A stretch of 64,000 nt of DNA. Source: Rhodococcus sp. SBT000017. GTDB taxonomy: Bacteria; Actinomycetota; Actinomycetes; Mycobacteriales; Mycobacteriaceae. The DNA is taken from the NCBI RefSeq assembly GCF_003688915.1, contig NZ_REFU01000001.1, positions 2,728,001 to 2,792,000 on the forward strand, read 5' to 3'. The notes beneath the pieces were generated by a model that worked only from the letters and a program-made list of their open reading frames with translations, had not been told where the DNA came from and made no database searches. Positions 29,055 through 38,800 of this stretch are shown one piece after another. The stretch's first letter is position 1; every line of letters begins with the position of its first letter. Both the position numbers and the translations under genes were made by a program.

Positions 29055-30709
29055 GCGGTGCCGGGCATCTCGGAATCACCGTGGGCAACACGAGGTCCGT
29101 CGCGGCCTACCGCGCATCGGTGGAGGACGAACCGACGATCGTCGTCCTGCCGACGACCCTGCGATTCGACGAGGACGGCCGCGCCCACCTCGGAGAACCC
29201 GCCGACACGGCCCCGTTCACCCGGTTCGTCGATCTCGTCGGTCAGCAGGAGCATCTCGAGCCCGACGCCGATGCGTACCGCGCCGAGGACTTGATGGCCA
29301 ACGCCGCCAACTGCCTCGTCACGATGGTGTCCGCCAAGGCCGGGGTGGCCGGCGACATGCCCGTCACGACGATGACGTACCCGACGCGGTGGACCCGCGC
29401 CGCCGTCGCACTGCTGCGTGACGCCCTCGATCACACCGGCCTCACCGATGTCGCCCTGGTGCCCGACGCCAAAGCCACCAGCGCGTTCGCGCAGCCGAGC
29501 CCGGGAGCGGCGGTCACGGTGGTCGACATCGGGGCCACCGGCACCGACATCTCCACCTATCCCGGAGGTGGGACGGTGCGCAGCACCGCCGTCGGTGGCG
29601 ACGCCTTCACCGATGCACTCTTCGATCACGTGGTGACCGATCGCGAGCACATCGACCTGTCCGACGCGGCAGTCCTGGCGGCCCTTGCAGGCGTCGTCGC
29701 CTCGTGCGAGGCCGCCAAACAGACCCTGAGCACGGCCGACGTCGCCACGATCTCGGTCGAACTCCCCGGTGTCTCGCAGTCCACGACGGTGACACGAGAC
29801 GAGTTCGCAAGCCTCGTCGCGCCGTTGATCGGCCGGCTCGACGTGCCGGAGACCGGCACCGTGATACTCACCGGCGGCAGCGCCGCACTCCCGTCGATAG
29901 CGACGGACATCGGTGAACGCTCGTCGGGCCGAGTGCTCGTCGAGCCGCTCGCTGCGACCCGCGGCGCACTGTTGCTCGCCGAGGTCGAGGACGTCGACGG
30001 CAACTCCCTGGTGACCGGGGCCGCGCCGGTCGTCACCCGCAACGACGGCACGGAGTCCCTCGACACCGACGCCATCCCGGTCGTCGCACCCGAGCCGTCC
30101 CTCGCGTTCTCCGAGGCAATTCCTGCGGTCGCTCCGGTGTTCGACCATTCCGAATTTCGATCCGAGCCGATCGTTCCGGTCGACGAGAACGCGTCGACCA
30201 CCGGTTACGCACCCGTCGCTCCGGCCGTTGCCGCTGGATCGGTCGGGGCGAAGAAGGAAAGAAGCGAGCGGTCGCGGACGATCGCCACCATCGTCGCAGG
30301 CGCAGCGGCAGGCGTCGTCATCGTCCTCGCGATCGCAGCACTGAGCGGAGTGTTCGGTGACGCTCCCGCCGCGACACCTCCGACCGTCACCGATGCAGGC
30401 TCGCCGATCGTCACCTCGACGCGCGCACCCTCGACCACCACCGCCACCCCCGTCGAGCCGGTCTTCGTTCCCGAGGTCGTCGAACAGACGCCGAACGAGC
30501 CGTACATCGCGCCCGAGCCCGCTCCCCTGCCTGCTCCGCCGCCCGCGCCGGTACCCGCCCCTCCGCCCGTGGTCCCCACCACGACGCCAGTGGTCCCCAC
30601 CACGACTCCGGTGACGACCACCCCGGTCACGACCACGACCACGACCACTGCTACGACCACGACCTCAGCCGCGGCGACAACCACGCCCGACGAGGTCACC
30701 AACCCCTGA
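29051..30709 (+). CDS. Membrane-anchored Hsp70-like protein with Pro/Thr tail
   Basis: 552 residues. Actin/Hsp70 fold with degenerate phosphate-1 loop (LGITVGNTRSVAAY; Thr in place of Asp), phosphate-2 VVDIGATGTDISTY and adenosine motif VILTGGSAALPSI. A linker leads to one transmembrane segment (IVAGAAAGVVIVLAIAAL, near 417-434) and a Pro/Thr-rich extracytoplasmic tail with runs such as TTTTTTATTTT. Start ATG overlaps the stop of the truncated paralogue. Last gene of the Hsp70-iniR-Hsp70-Hsp70 operon. Confidence 0.8.
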   Translation: MSGAGHLGITVGNTRSVAAYRASVEDEPTIVVLPTTLRFDEDGRAHLGEPADTAPFTRFVDLVGQQEHLEPDADAYRAEDLMANAANCLVTMVSAKAGVAGDMPVTTMTYPTRWTRAAVALLRDALDHTGLTDVALVPDAKATSAFAQPSPGAAVTVVDIGATGTDISTYPGGGTVRSTAVGGDAFTDALFDHVVTDREHIDLSDAAVLAALAGVVASCEAAKQTLSTADVATISVELPGVSQSTTVTRDEFASLVAPLIGRLDVPETGTVILTGGSAALPSIATDIGERSSGRVLVEPLAATRGALLLAEVEDVDGNSLVTGAAPVVTRNDGTESLDTDAIPVVAPEPSLAFSEAIPAVAPVFDHSEFRSEPIVPVDENASTTGYAPVAPAVAAGSVGAKKERSERSRTIATIVAGAAAGVVIVLAIAALSGVFGDAPAATPPTVTDAGSPIVTSTRAPSTTTATPVEPVFVPEVVEQTPNEPYIAPEPAPLPAPPPAPVPAPPPVVPTTTPVVPTTTPVTTTPVTTTTTTTATTTTSAAATTTPDEVTNP

Positions 30710-30784
30710 GCTGCGCGAACACTGATTCTGCGCCCGATGCCCTAGGGTGGGTCGCTGATGCCAAGCACCCGATGAAGGGATTTC

Positions 30785-32083
30785 ATGCGTAACACCGGGG
30801 CGCTGCGTGCCGCAGTGCTGTGTTCGACGGCTTTTGTTCTTCTTGCTTCGTTCTCCGGGACAGCAGCAGCGGACCCCGTCGTCCAGTCACCCGCCGATCA
30901 GCTTCCCCGCGAGCTCGTCGAAGCCGTGCAGCGAGATCTGAAGATCTCCCCGCAGGAGTACCTCGATCGTGCCGCCCGCGCGCAGGAACTCTCTGCTTAC
31001 GCATCGGACTTCCGGGCCAGCCGTCCCACAGATTTCGCCGGTGCCTGGATCGGACCCGACGGCAATCCCGTCGTCGCCGTCACCTCGCCTGCTGCGGCAC
31101 AGGCCGTCGCCAAGGACGGATACGCCACCGCGCAGTCGCCCGTGTCGGCAGACGGACTCGAGAAGTCGCTGGCAGATCTCAACAGTTGGATCGCCGGCCT
31201 CCCCCGCGAGATCTCCGAGCAGATCAACGGAACCGCCATCGACTTCATCGACAATCAGATCGTCATCGACCTGGTGAACAGCCCGATCGGCAGCGCGCTG
31301 AATCTGCCGACCCTGCTGGCGAACATCAAGGTCATCCTCTCGCCCGGCGGAAACAAGCCGGTCGACCCGACTCCGATGGGCGGCGACACCTACGTCACCA
31401 CCTCGGGACCCATCGCCGACGCTCCGGCTACCGACATCAGTATCTGCTCGTTCGGCTTCAACGCCGTCGACTCCTCCGGTGCCGCCGTCAATCTCACTGC
31501 AGGCCATTGCAATCCCAACAAGGCCACCGGATCCGGCGGCGCACCGGTCTACCTTCCCGATCCGGCCGACATCTCGCGCAGCACGCAGATCGGGTCGTTC
31601 GATCGGTCGAGTCTGGGCGCTGCGGACGGCCTCGACTGGTCGGTGATCGCCCTGAACGACACCGGGATCGCATCCGGACTCGACCGTCCTACCGTCCGTG
31701 GAGCGAACGGCAGCACCGTCACCGTCACCGGAACCGCGGCACCGGTCATCGGAGCGCCGGTCTGCAAGTCCGGGCAGTCGTCGTCGTTCACCTGTGGAGT
31801 GGTTGCGGCCGATCGCGTCGAGACGCAGCTCTACATGGAGGACGGCACCTCCCGCACCGTGCGCGGATTCGCCAGCACCGCATGCACTCTCGCCGGCGAC
31901 AGCGGCGGTGCCATCGTGACCGGAACGCTCGCGCTGGGAATCACCAGCGGATCCAACAGCGGCGGGGCACCCGATTGCAACGAGGCCAACCTCGCGCTGG
32001 CGCAATACGGCGGCACCGCGAGCCTGGGCATTCCCATCGATCAGGTCACGAGCGCGACCGGAGCCACACTGCGCTCCGAGTAG
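30785..32083 (+). CDS. Secreted S1-family serine protease, paralogue 1
   Basis: 432 residues. Signal peptide (MRNTGALRAAVLCSTAF..., cleavage after TAAA), then a helical pro-region (LPRELVEAVQRDLKISPQEYLDRAARA) like those of alpha-lytic/streptogrisin proteases, then a chymotrypsin-like domain. Triad: His in NLTAGHC, Asp in GLDWSVI, Ser in LAGDSGGAIV. Cysteines flank the His and Ser in the usual disulfide positions. GAAGGGA precedes the ATG. It is followed 86 bp later by a paralogue. Role: extracellular proteolysis; substrate unknown. Confidence 0.88.
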   Translation: MRNTGALRAAVLCSTAFVLLASFSGTAAADPVVQSPADQLPRELVEAVQRDLKISPQEYLDRAARAQELSAYASDFRASRPTDFAGAWIGPDGNPVVAVTSPAAAQAVAKDGYATAQSPVSADGLEKSLADLNSWIAGLPREISEQINGTAIDFIDNQIVIDLVNSPIGSALNLPTLLANIKVILSPGGNKPVDPTPMGGDTYVTTSGPIADAPATDISICSFGFNAVDSSGAAVNLTAGHCNPNKATGSGGAPVYLPDPADISRSTQIGSFDRSSLGAADGLDWSVIALNDTGIASGLDRPTVRGANGSTVTVTGTAAPVIGAPVCKSGQSSSFTCGVVAADRVETQLYMEDGTSRTVRGFASTACTLAGDSGGAIVTGTLALGITSGSNSGGAPDCNEANLALAQYGGTASLGIPIDQVTSATGATLRSE

Positions 32084-32169
32084 TGGGTACGTCGGGGGCC
32101 GTCCACCGCCTATAGTCGTACAACAGGTGAACGGCATCACATCTGGCGATGCCCGGGGGAGAGGTATCT

Positions 32170-33279
32170 ATGCGTCGCCGAGCGTTCCGGCTGTCGACTG
32201 TTGCAGTTCCGCTTCTGGCGACGATGGCGGTGTTCGCACCGACCGCGAGCGCAGAACCACGATTGCCTCCCGCCCTCGCCGACGCCGTGGCCCGCGACCT
32301 CGGGCTGACTCCGCAGCAATTCCTCGATCGCGCAGACGCGGCACGCCGGCTGGCCGAGTTCACCGACACCGTCGGTTCCGGCGGAGTCACGAGTGCGTGG
32401 CTGGATGCGGACGGACGGCCCGTCGTCGCGGTGGCGGACGGACCGAGCAACGCCGACGTGGCCGACGCCGCGTCGGCCAGCGGTTTCGGGATCGACGCAT
32501 CCGGCATCGTGCTCCCGCCGGCGGTGCACAGTGCCGTCGAGCCGCTGTTGGACCTGCTCCCGTTCGATCCGTCACCGATCGCAGGCCCGATTCGCGCGAG
32601 TTCGTATCTGGGCGGCGACAGCTTTCTCGCGGGTACACCGGCCGGCCTCGGTCAGCGCTGCTCACTCGGGTTCAATGCCGTCGACCCGACGCACGGATCG
32701 GTCAACATCACTGCGGGCCACTGCAATCCGAGTACCACCGATACCGGTTCGGCGGCAGTGGCGGGCGCGTACCCGATGTTCGGCAGTCTCGTGGGCTCGA
32801 AATTCGGAACCTTCTACCGAACCAGCCAGTCGCGCAACGATTACGCCTTGATCGACATCGACGATGCCAACGTCGCCGAATTCGAGAGCAACGCCGTCCG
32901 AGTCCCCGGAGCGGCACCACTGCACATCACCGGGACAGTCGATCCGATCGTGGGCGCTCCGGTCTGCAAATCCGGATCCCGAACCGGATTCAGTTGCGGC
33001 ACCATTCTTTCCACGGGCCAGCACGTCGTACTGGGCGACAATGTCCTGGACCGTGGTTTCTCCACCTCCATCTGCGCGCTGCGCGGCGACAGCGGCGGCC
33101 CCGTCGTCAGCGGCACTCTCGCCGTCGGGATCGCCAGTGCATCGAACGTGGGCGATCAGCCCTCCTGCGAGGTCGCTACCGTCGTCAGCATGCTGCAGGG
33201 TCAGCGGCCCGAGCTGTTCGCGACCCCCATCAACGACGTACTCGCCGAGAACCCCGGTCTGACCATCCGTACGTCCTAG
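32170..33279 (+). CDS. Secreted S1-family serine protease, paralogue 2
   Basis: 369 residues. Signal peptide ending near PTASA, pro-region LPPALADAVARDLGLTPQQF, and a chymotrypsin-like domain with His in NITAGHC, Asp in RNDYALID (the Asp position is less certain than in paralogue 1) and Ser in LRGDSGGPVV. Shorter than paralogue 1 because the loop before the protease domain is reduced. The ATG at 32170 follows GGGGAGAGG; an in-frame ATG at 32149 is less well placed. Its TAG stop overlaps the TAG stop of the convergent acyltransferase gene by two bases. Confidence 0.86.
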   Translation: MRRRAFRLSTVAVPLLATMAVFAPTASAEPRLPPALADAVARDLGLTPQQFLDRADAARRLAEFTDTVGSGGVTSAWLDADGRPVVAVADGPSNADVADAASASGFGIDASGIVLPPAVHSAVEPLLDLLPFDPSPIAGPIRASSYLGGDSFLAGTPAGLGQRCSLGFNAVDPTHGSVNITAGHCNPSTTDTGSAAVAGAYPMFGSLVGSKFGTFYRTSQSRNDYALIDIDDANVAEFESNAVRVPGAAPLHITGTVDPIVGAPVCKSGSRTGFSCGTILSTGQHVVLGDNVLDRGFSTSICALRGDSGGPVVSGTLAVGIASASNVGDQPSCEVATVVSMLQGQRPELFATPINDVLAENPGLTIRTS

Positions 33280-34394
33280 TTGTTCGACGGGCGCAGACGT
33301 GACAGCACCGCGTAGGCGACCTTCCGCGCGTACGCGACCCGGGGGGAAAGCTCCCAGCGAAGCAGCAAATCGACCAAGATCGGCGAGCCGACCGTGCGGC
33401 TGGGTACGCCCACCACAGCCAACACGTCGTAGCCAGAGGTGGACCACGCCTTCTTGTTCTCGTTGACACCTACACCCTGGTCCAACACGGTCACGTCGAG
33501 TTCGTCGTGCGTCTGGATCAGCCATTCCACCATCTGATGACCGGGTTGGTACTTCGCAACTGCAGGATCGTGGTGCGTCAGCCACGACTCGAGTCGCGAT
33601 CCTGTGCGGATGCAGATCTCGTGCGCGCACCATCGCCCGTCGACGCTCACTCCTACAAGAGCCAATCTGCCGGCCGCTGCTTCACCGAGCAGAAAGGCCT
33701 TGGCCGACGCCGAGGGATCGGCAGGCGACTTCTCCGCGAGGTAGTCGGTGCGATCGGTGTGACGCGTCGACGCGGCAGCCAACCTGGAAATGTCTGCCCA
33801 ACGCAGCTCGAGGTGCTCGGCATCGCGGATGGTTTCCACCACCAGGGGACTCCCGGACCGCTCGGCCTGACGTCTGTACTTCTCGAGCCGCTTCAGTGAT
33901 TTGTGCCCACGCACATCGCGTGCGGTACTGCCCGGCGGTACGTCGATAACCGGAACTCGCTCCCGCACGAGCGAGTCCGAACGCCACCGCGGGTGCGCAC
34001 CGAGCGCCTCGATGGCAGTTCGGTTGTCGATCATCGAGTCCGCATAGTAGATCAGACCGTGATCGTCGATCGAATCCCACAGAACGCGAGACGACGCGTC
34101 GTCCTCACTGAGCAATTCGGTCGGGACGCCCTGCCCGGTCCCGAGAATCTTCGCCACCTTCACCGGACCCACTCGCGTGACGAACATCGGTGCCAGTGCC
34201 ACCAAACGCCCACCTCGACGTACATGCACGAAGGCGAGCTCACTTCCCGCCGGCCGTGGGGCATTCAGTGCGTAACCGGGACGGAAGGAGAAGACCGTGC
34301 CGACCCGTTCCGCCAACGCATCCCACTCATCGCGTAGCTCGTCGGTGAGCCTTGTGTCCATGCCCCCACAAAGGGGTTCACAGTCGGTTTTCAT
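33276..34394 (-). CDS. GNAT-type (BioF2-like) acyltransferase
   Basis: 372 residues. Carries the Acetyltransf_6/BioF2-like domain seen in FemAB-related and cellulose-biosynthesis CelD-type proteins: RGHKSLKRLEKYRRQAE, then a C-terminal segment LTHHDPAVAKYQPGHQMVEWLI typical of this domain. Probably acylates a surface polymer or small molecule. Start ATG 34394; an alternative ATG at 34361 also fits. Monocistronic, and preceded by an A/T-rich stretch that may hold its promoter. Confidence 0.7.
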   Translation of the reverse strand: MKTDCEPLCGGMDTRLTDELRDEWDALAERVGTVFSFRPGYALNAPRPAGSELAFVHVRRGGRLVALAPMFVTRVGPVKVAKILGTGQGVPTELLSEDDASSRVLWDSIDDHGLIYYADSMIDNRTAIEALGAHPRWRSDSLVRERVPVIDVPPGSTARDVRGHKSLKRLEKYRRQAERSGSPLVVETIRDAEHLELRWADISRLAAASTRHTDRTDYLAEKSPADPSASAKAFLLGEAAAGRLALVGVSVDGRWCAHEICIRTGSRLESWLTHHDPAVAKYQPGHQMVEWLIQTHDELDVTVLDQGVGVNENKKAWSTSGYDVLAVVGVPSRTVGSPILVDLLLRWELSPRVAYARKVAYAVLSRLRPSNN

Positions 34395-34494
34395 GGGTTT
34401 TACTTTACGGTCGGTTTACTTAATACGCATACGACTTGTTCTCGTCGATTCGCTCGGCTGATGGCATTCGACTGTCGACGGCGCCTCGGACGAC

Positions 34495-34531
34495 GCAGGG
34501 CCCGCACTCTCGTCGAGAGTGCGGGCCCTGC
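34495..34531 (-). terminator. Perfect 16-bp hairpin after secreted-protein gene
   Basis: 34495-34510 and 34516-34531 pair perfectly (GCAGGGCCCGCACTCT stem) with a 5-nt loop. It lies 20 bp past the stop of the minus-strand gene at 34551. No T-tract, as is common in GC-rich actinobacteria. Confidence 0.8.
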
Positions 34532-34550
34532 TTGGCGTAGAAGCTGAAGG

Positions 34551-35213
34551 CTAGTTGGCCCAGACCGTGGTGCCGGGTGCCGCGTTCAGCGTGTTGATCA
34601 AGTCGATTCCGGCAACGACCAGAGTCGGGCCACCGGCAGCGATCGTGCCGAGGATGCCCCCGACAGTGGCGGCGATGGGGATGGTCACAACCCCGCCGAC
34701 GCCCGCCAGTGGAAGACCCAGCACGAAGCCGACGCCTACACCGATGGCGGTTCCGGTGAAGCCACCGATCGCGGTCGCGATGCCGAGCTGCGAGGCGAAG
34801 TTCTGCTGCGCCTTGAGGTTCTCCTCGGGCGAGGCGACGGTCGTTGCGCCGATGCTGCGCGAGTTGGCCGATGCCTTCGTGAAGTCGAGGTCCGGAACCA
34901 GGCGCAGGGTCTTGCCGTCGTCGTCGACGTTCTGCTCGTACGGGAAGTTGAGTCCGCCGAGGTTGAACGAGAGCGGAAGCGTCACGAGGGTGTTGTCGGC
35001 AGCGTCGAGGACGTCGACCGTCTTGCCGTCGTCGGCGACCTTGAAGACGCCTGCGTCGATGGTGGTGACGATCGTGCGATCTTCGAGATCGACGGTGTAG
35101 TTGGTGTCACCGGGGGCCGTCTCATCGGTGGGCTGTGCGTACGCGGTTCCGCTGGCCAGGCCCATCGCGACTGCGACGAGGGCCGACGTGACGACCAGTT
35201 TGCTGAGTTTCAT
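34551..35213 (-). CDS. Secreted protein with C-terminal Gly-rich hydrophobic region
   Basis: 220 residues. Signal peptide MKLSKLVVTSALVAVAMGL with cleavage near TAYA-QP. The middle is a soluble beta-like region (NYTVDLEDRTIVTTIDAG). The C-terminal 90 residues are Gly/Ala/Val-rich and hydrophobic (IGGFTGTAIGVGVGFVLGLPLAGVGG split across several blocks), reminiscent of membrane-inserting or glycine-zipper segments. Similar small secreted proteins are common in Rhodococcus/Nocardia, but no named family was recognised. Start ATG 35213 is where the signal peptide begins. Confidence 0.7.
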   Translation of the reverse strand: MKLSKLVVTSALVAVAMGLASGTAYAQPTDETAPGDTNYTVDLEDRTIVTTIDAGVFKVADDGKTVDVLDAADNTLVTLPLSFNLGGLNFPYEQNVDDDGKTLRLVPDLDFTKASANSRSIGATTVASPEENLKAQQNFASQLGIATAIGGFTGTAIGVGVGFVLGLPLAGVGGVVTIPIAATVGGILGTIAAGGPTLVVAGIDLINTLNAAPGTTVWAN

Positions 35214-35458
35214 GTGGAGTTCAGTTCCGTTTCTGTGCATTGAGTGCTTGGCAGTACCGCTAGGCAACCGTCAAACGCAAAGTCACCCCGATGACGCGTC
35301 TGCGACTTATGGTGCGCTCAGGAATTGTAACGTACGAATCGGACCGGTCGTTGTCCTTTTGCAACCCATCCGCTGCCTGTCAGTTACCCACTGTCACAAA
35401 CATTTTGGATATTCGCAGCACAGCGGCTCGAGTCACGTCATGCTGAGGTCGGAGATGT

Positions 35459-35476
35459 CGATCGTTCGAACGATCG
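35459..35476. promoter_or_regulatory. Perfect 18-bp palindrome
   Basis: CGATCGTTCGAACGATCG, self-complementary over all 18 bases, about 330 bp upstream of etfD and 245 bp upstream of the secreted-protein gene. Candidate operator; regulator unknown. Confidence 0.4.
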
Positions 35477-35687
35477 AGAAACACCGGGCGCGTGATCCCA
35501 CCGGCAACAGGTGGGTCTCCGCGACATACGGCCGCGCGCAGGGAGTAGGTAAGGACTGCCTTCTCGACAGCACCTCGACGGCCTACGCATACGGTGATCT
35601 GCGAGACAACCTACTGACGAGTTCAGCCCGCCCGTCGGACGGCCTCATTTCAGCACCCACCAGCATCGCTTCACCCGGTGATGCTAA

Positions 35688-35727
35688 GTTACCCGTCAGT
35701 ACAGCGAAATTGCTACTGGCGAGTAAC
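35688..35727. promoter_or_regulatory. Inverted-repeat operator candidate upstream of etfD
   Basis: Arms GTTACCCGTCAGTA (35688-35701) and TACTGGCGAGTAAC (35714-35727) are complementary at 12 of 14 positions, with a 12-bp spacer. Each arm also looks like a TTAC...GTA half-palindrome, as in TetR-type operators. It ends 76 bp before the start of etfD. Confidence 0.5.
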
Positions 35728-35803
35728 ATAGACCGTCATCCAGCTCTACGGGCTGAACCCGCGGTAGCCCTTCCAGCTGCCACCTTTAGCGAAAGGCCGC
35801 GAC

Positions 35804-38800
35804 ATGAACGCCCTGACGATCACGTTGGGCACAGTCGGTGCTCTGCTCAGCCTCGTGTGTTGGTACGTCTTCATTCGCGGGGGCCTGCGGATGTTCAACA
35901 TCGTGCGCATCGGCCAGCCGGCACCCGACCGCTGGCGACCGATAGTCCCTCGCTTCAAGCAGATGATGATCGAGTTCCTTGCCCACACCAAGATGGTCAA
36001 GTTCCGCACGGTCGGCTGGGCGCACTGGCTGGTCATGATCGGCTTCATGCTCGGTGCCATCGTCTGGTTCGAGGCCTACGGTCAGACGTTCAACCCGGAG
36101 TTCCACTGGCCCATCGTCGGTGACACCGCGGCGTACCACCTCATCGACGAGTTGCTCGGCCTCGGCACCGTCATCGGCATCACCACGCTGATCATCATTC
36201 GCCAGCTCAATCACCCGCGGAAGCCCGAGCGTCAGTCTCGCTTCGCCGGCTCCGGGTTCAAAGCGGCCTATTTCGTCGAAGCCGTCGTCCTCATCGAGGG
36301 CTTGGGCATGGTGTTCGTCAAGGCAGGCAAGATCGCAACGTATGGGCATGGGAACCCGTACACGGACTTCTTCACGATCCGCTTGGCCGAACTGCTGCCC
36401 GCCAACTCGAACATGGTCGCAGTCTTCGCGTTCGTCAAGCTGATGTCCGGCATGATCTGGCTCTACATCGTCGGTTCGCGCATCAACTGGGGTATCGCGT
36501 GGCACCGCTTCACCGCGTTCCCCAACATCTACTTCAAGCGCATGGACGACGGCACCGTGGCCCTCGGCCCGGCCAAGCCGATGATGTCCGGCGGCAAGGT
36601 CCTCGAGATGGAAGAGGCCGACCCCGACGTCGACGCGTTCGGTGCAGGCAAGATCGAAGACTTCAGCTGGAAGGGCTGGCTCGACTTCACCACGTGCACC
36701 GAGTGCGGCCGCTGCCAGTCGCAGTGCCCCGCCTGGAACACCGGCAAGCCCCTCTCCCCCAAGCTGCTGATCATGTCGCTGCGCGACCACAGCCACGCCA
36801 AGGCCCCGTACCTGCTGGCCGGCGGCAAGAAGGACATGGCTGGCGACGAGGTCGGACTCGTCGACGCCGAGGGCAACGTCGACCAGAAGGCGCTCGACGC
36901 CATCCCGCAGAACGCTCGCGACGAAGCCGATCGCAAGCTCGTCGCCGACGCCATCGAGGGCGGCATCATCGATCCCGAGGTGCTGTGGAGCTGCACCACC
37001 TGCGGTGCCTGCGTCGAGCAGTGCCCGGTGGACATCGAGCACGTCGACCACATCATCGACATGCGCCGCTACCAGGTGCTGATCGAATCGGAGTTTCCGT
37101 CCGAGCTCGCAGGTTTGTTCAAGAACCTCGAGAACAAGGGCAACCCGTGGGGTCAGAACTCCAAGGACCGGCTCAACTGGATCAACGAGATGGACTTCGA
37201 CATCCCGGTCTTCGGCCAGGACGCCGATTCGTTCCAGGACTACGAGTACCTCTTCTGGGTCGGCTGCGCCGGTGCCTACGAGGACCGCGCGAAGAAGACC
37301 ACCAAGGCCGTCGCCGAGCTGCTCGCCACAGCAGGCGTGAAGTTCATGGTGCTCGGCGCGGACGAGACCTGCACCGGCGACTCCGCTCGCCGCGCAGGCA
37401 ACGAGTTCCTGTTCCAGCAGCTCGCCATGCAGAACATCGAGACGCTGAACAACGTCTTCGAGGGTGTCGAGCAGAACAAGCGCAAGATCGTCGTCACCTG
37501 CGCCCACTGCTTCAACGCACTCGGCAACGAGTACCCGCAGGTCGGCGGTGACTACGAGGTGGTCCACCACACGCAGCTGCTCAACCGCCTCGTGCGGCAG
37601 AAGAAGCTGATCCCGGTGGCCTCGGTCAGCCAGGACATCACCTACCACGACCCGTGCTACCTGGGCCGTCACAACAAGGTGTACGACGCCCCGCGTGAGC
37701 TCATGGCCGCGTCGGGCTCCAACCTCAAGGAGATGCCGCGCCACGGTGAGCGGTCCATGTGCTGTGGTGCCGGTGGCGCACGCATGTGGATGGAAGAGAA
37801 CATCGGCAAGCGCATCAACATCGACCGGGTCGACGAGGCACTGGCGACCAACCCGAAGAAGATCGCCACGGGTTGCCCGTTCTGCCGAGTGATGCTCACC
37901 GACGGTGTCACCGCACGTCAGGAAGGCGGCGCACACGAGGGCGTCGAGGTCGTCGATGTCGCGCAGCTGATGCTCGAGTCGATCACCCGCGTCGAGTCCT
38001 CGGTGCTGGCCGAGAATATCAAGGTCATCCCCCGCGAGCGCACTCCCGAGGAGAAGCTGGCGACCGAGAACGCCGCCGAGGTCGAAGAGGCCGAACGCAT
38101 CGCACCCGTCGAGGAGCCGGCCGAGGCGAAGTCCGCTCCGGCAGCTCCGGCTCCCAAGGCCGGCGGCGGACTGAAGATGAAGGGTCTGGCCAAGGCTCCG
38201 GGAGCCAAGGCACCCGGTTCCGCTGCACCGGCCGACACTGCCGACGCAGAACCCGCCGCCAAGCCCAAGGGTCTCGGCATGGCCGGGGGCAAGGCACCCG
38301 GCGGCAAGGGCCTGCAGATGAAGGGCAAGGCACCCGGCGCGAAAGCGGCTGCACCTGCCGACGCCCCCGCGGCGACCGAAGCACCTGCTACCGCAGAGAC
38401 CTCGGAGTCGACTCCGTCGGTCAAGCCCAAGGGTCTGGCTGTGAAGTCGGGCTTCAAGAAGCCGGGCGCGAAGGCACCGGGTAAGTCTGCCGCCGAAGCG
38501 CCGGTCTCCGAAGCGCCGGAAACCTCGGGTGAGGCTACGGAATCGGCCTCTGCTGCAACCGAATCCAAGCCGACCGTTCAGCCCAAGGGTCTGGCCGTGA
38601 AGTCCGGATTCAAGAAGCCGGGAGCCAAGGCACCGGGTAAGCCTGCCGCCGAAGCGCCGGTCTCCGAAGCACCTGCGGCAGAGGCTCCTACCGCCGAGGC
38701 GCCGGTTGCCGAGGCCACGGCGTCGGAGGCACCCGCTACCGAGGCTGCGGCCGAATCCAAGCCGACCGTCCAGCCCAAGGGTCTGGCCGTGAAGTCCGGA

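Larger units (their letters stand above)
35214..35803. other. 590-bp intergenic region with palindromes
   Basis: No convincing gene. It contains a perfect 18-bp palindrome at 35459-35476 and a long inverted repeat at 35688-35727, both listed separately. The right part presumably holds the etfD promoter and the left part the promoter of the secreted protein at 35213. Confidence 0.5.

Noticed and set aside
34551..35213. Bacteriocin with glycine-zipper tail
   Set aside because: The signal peptide is of the standard Sec type and there is no immunity or export gene nearby.
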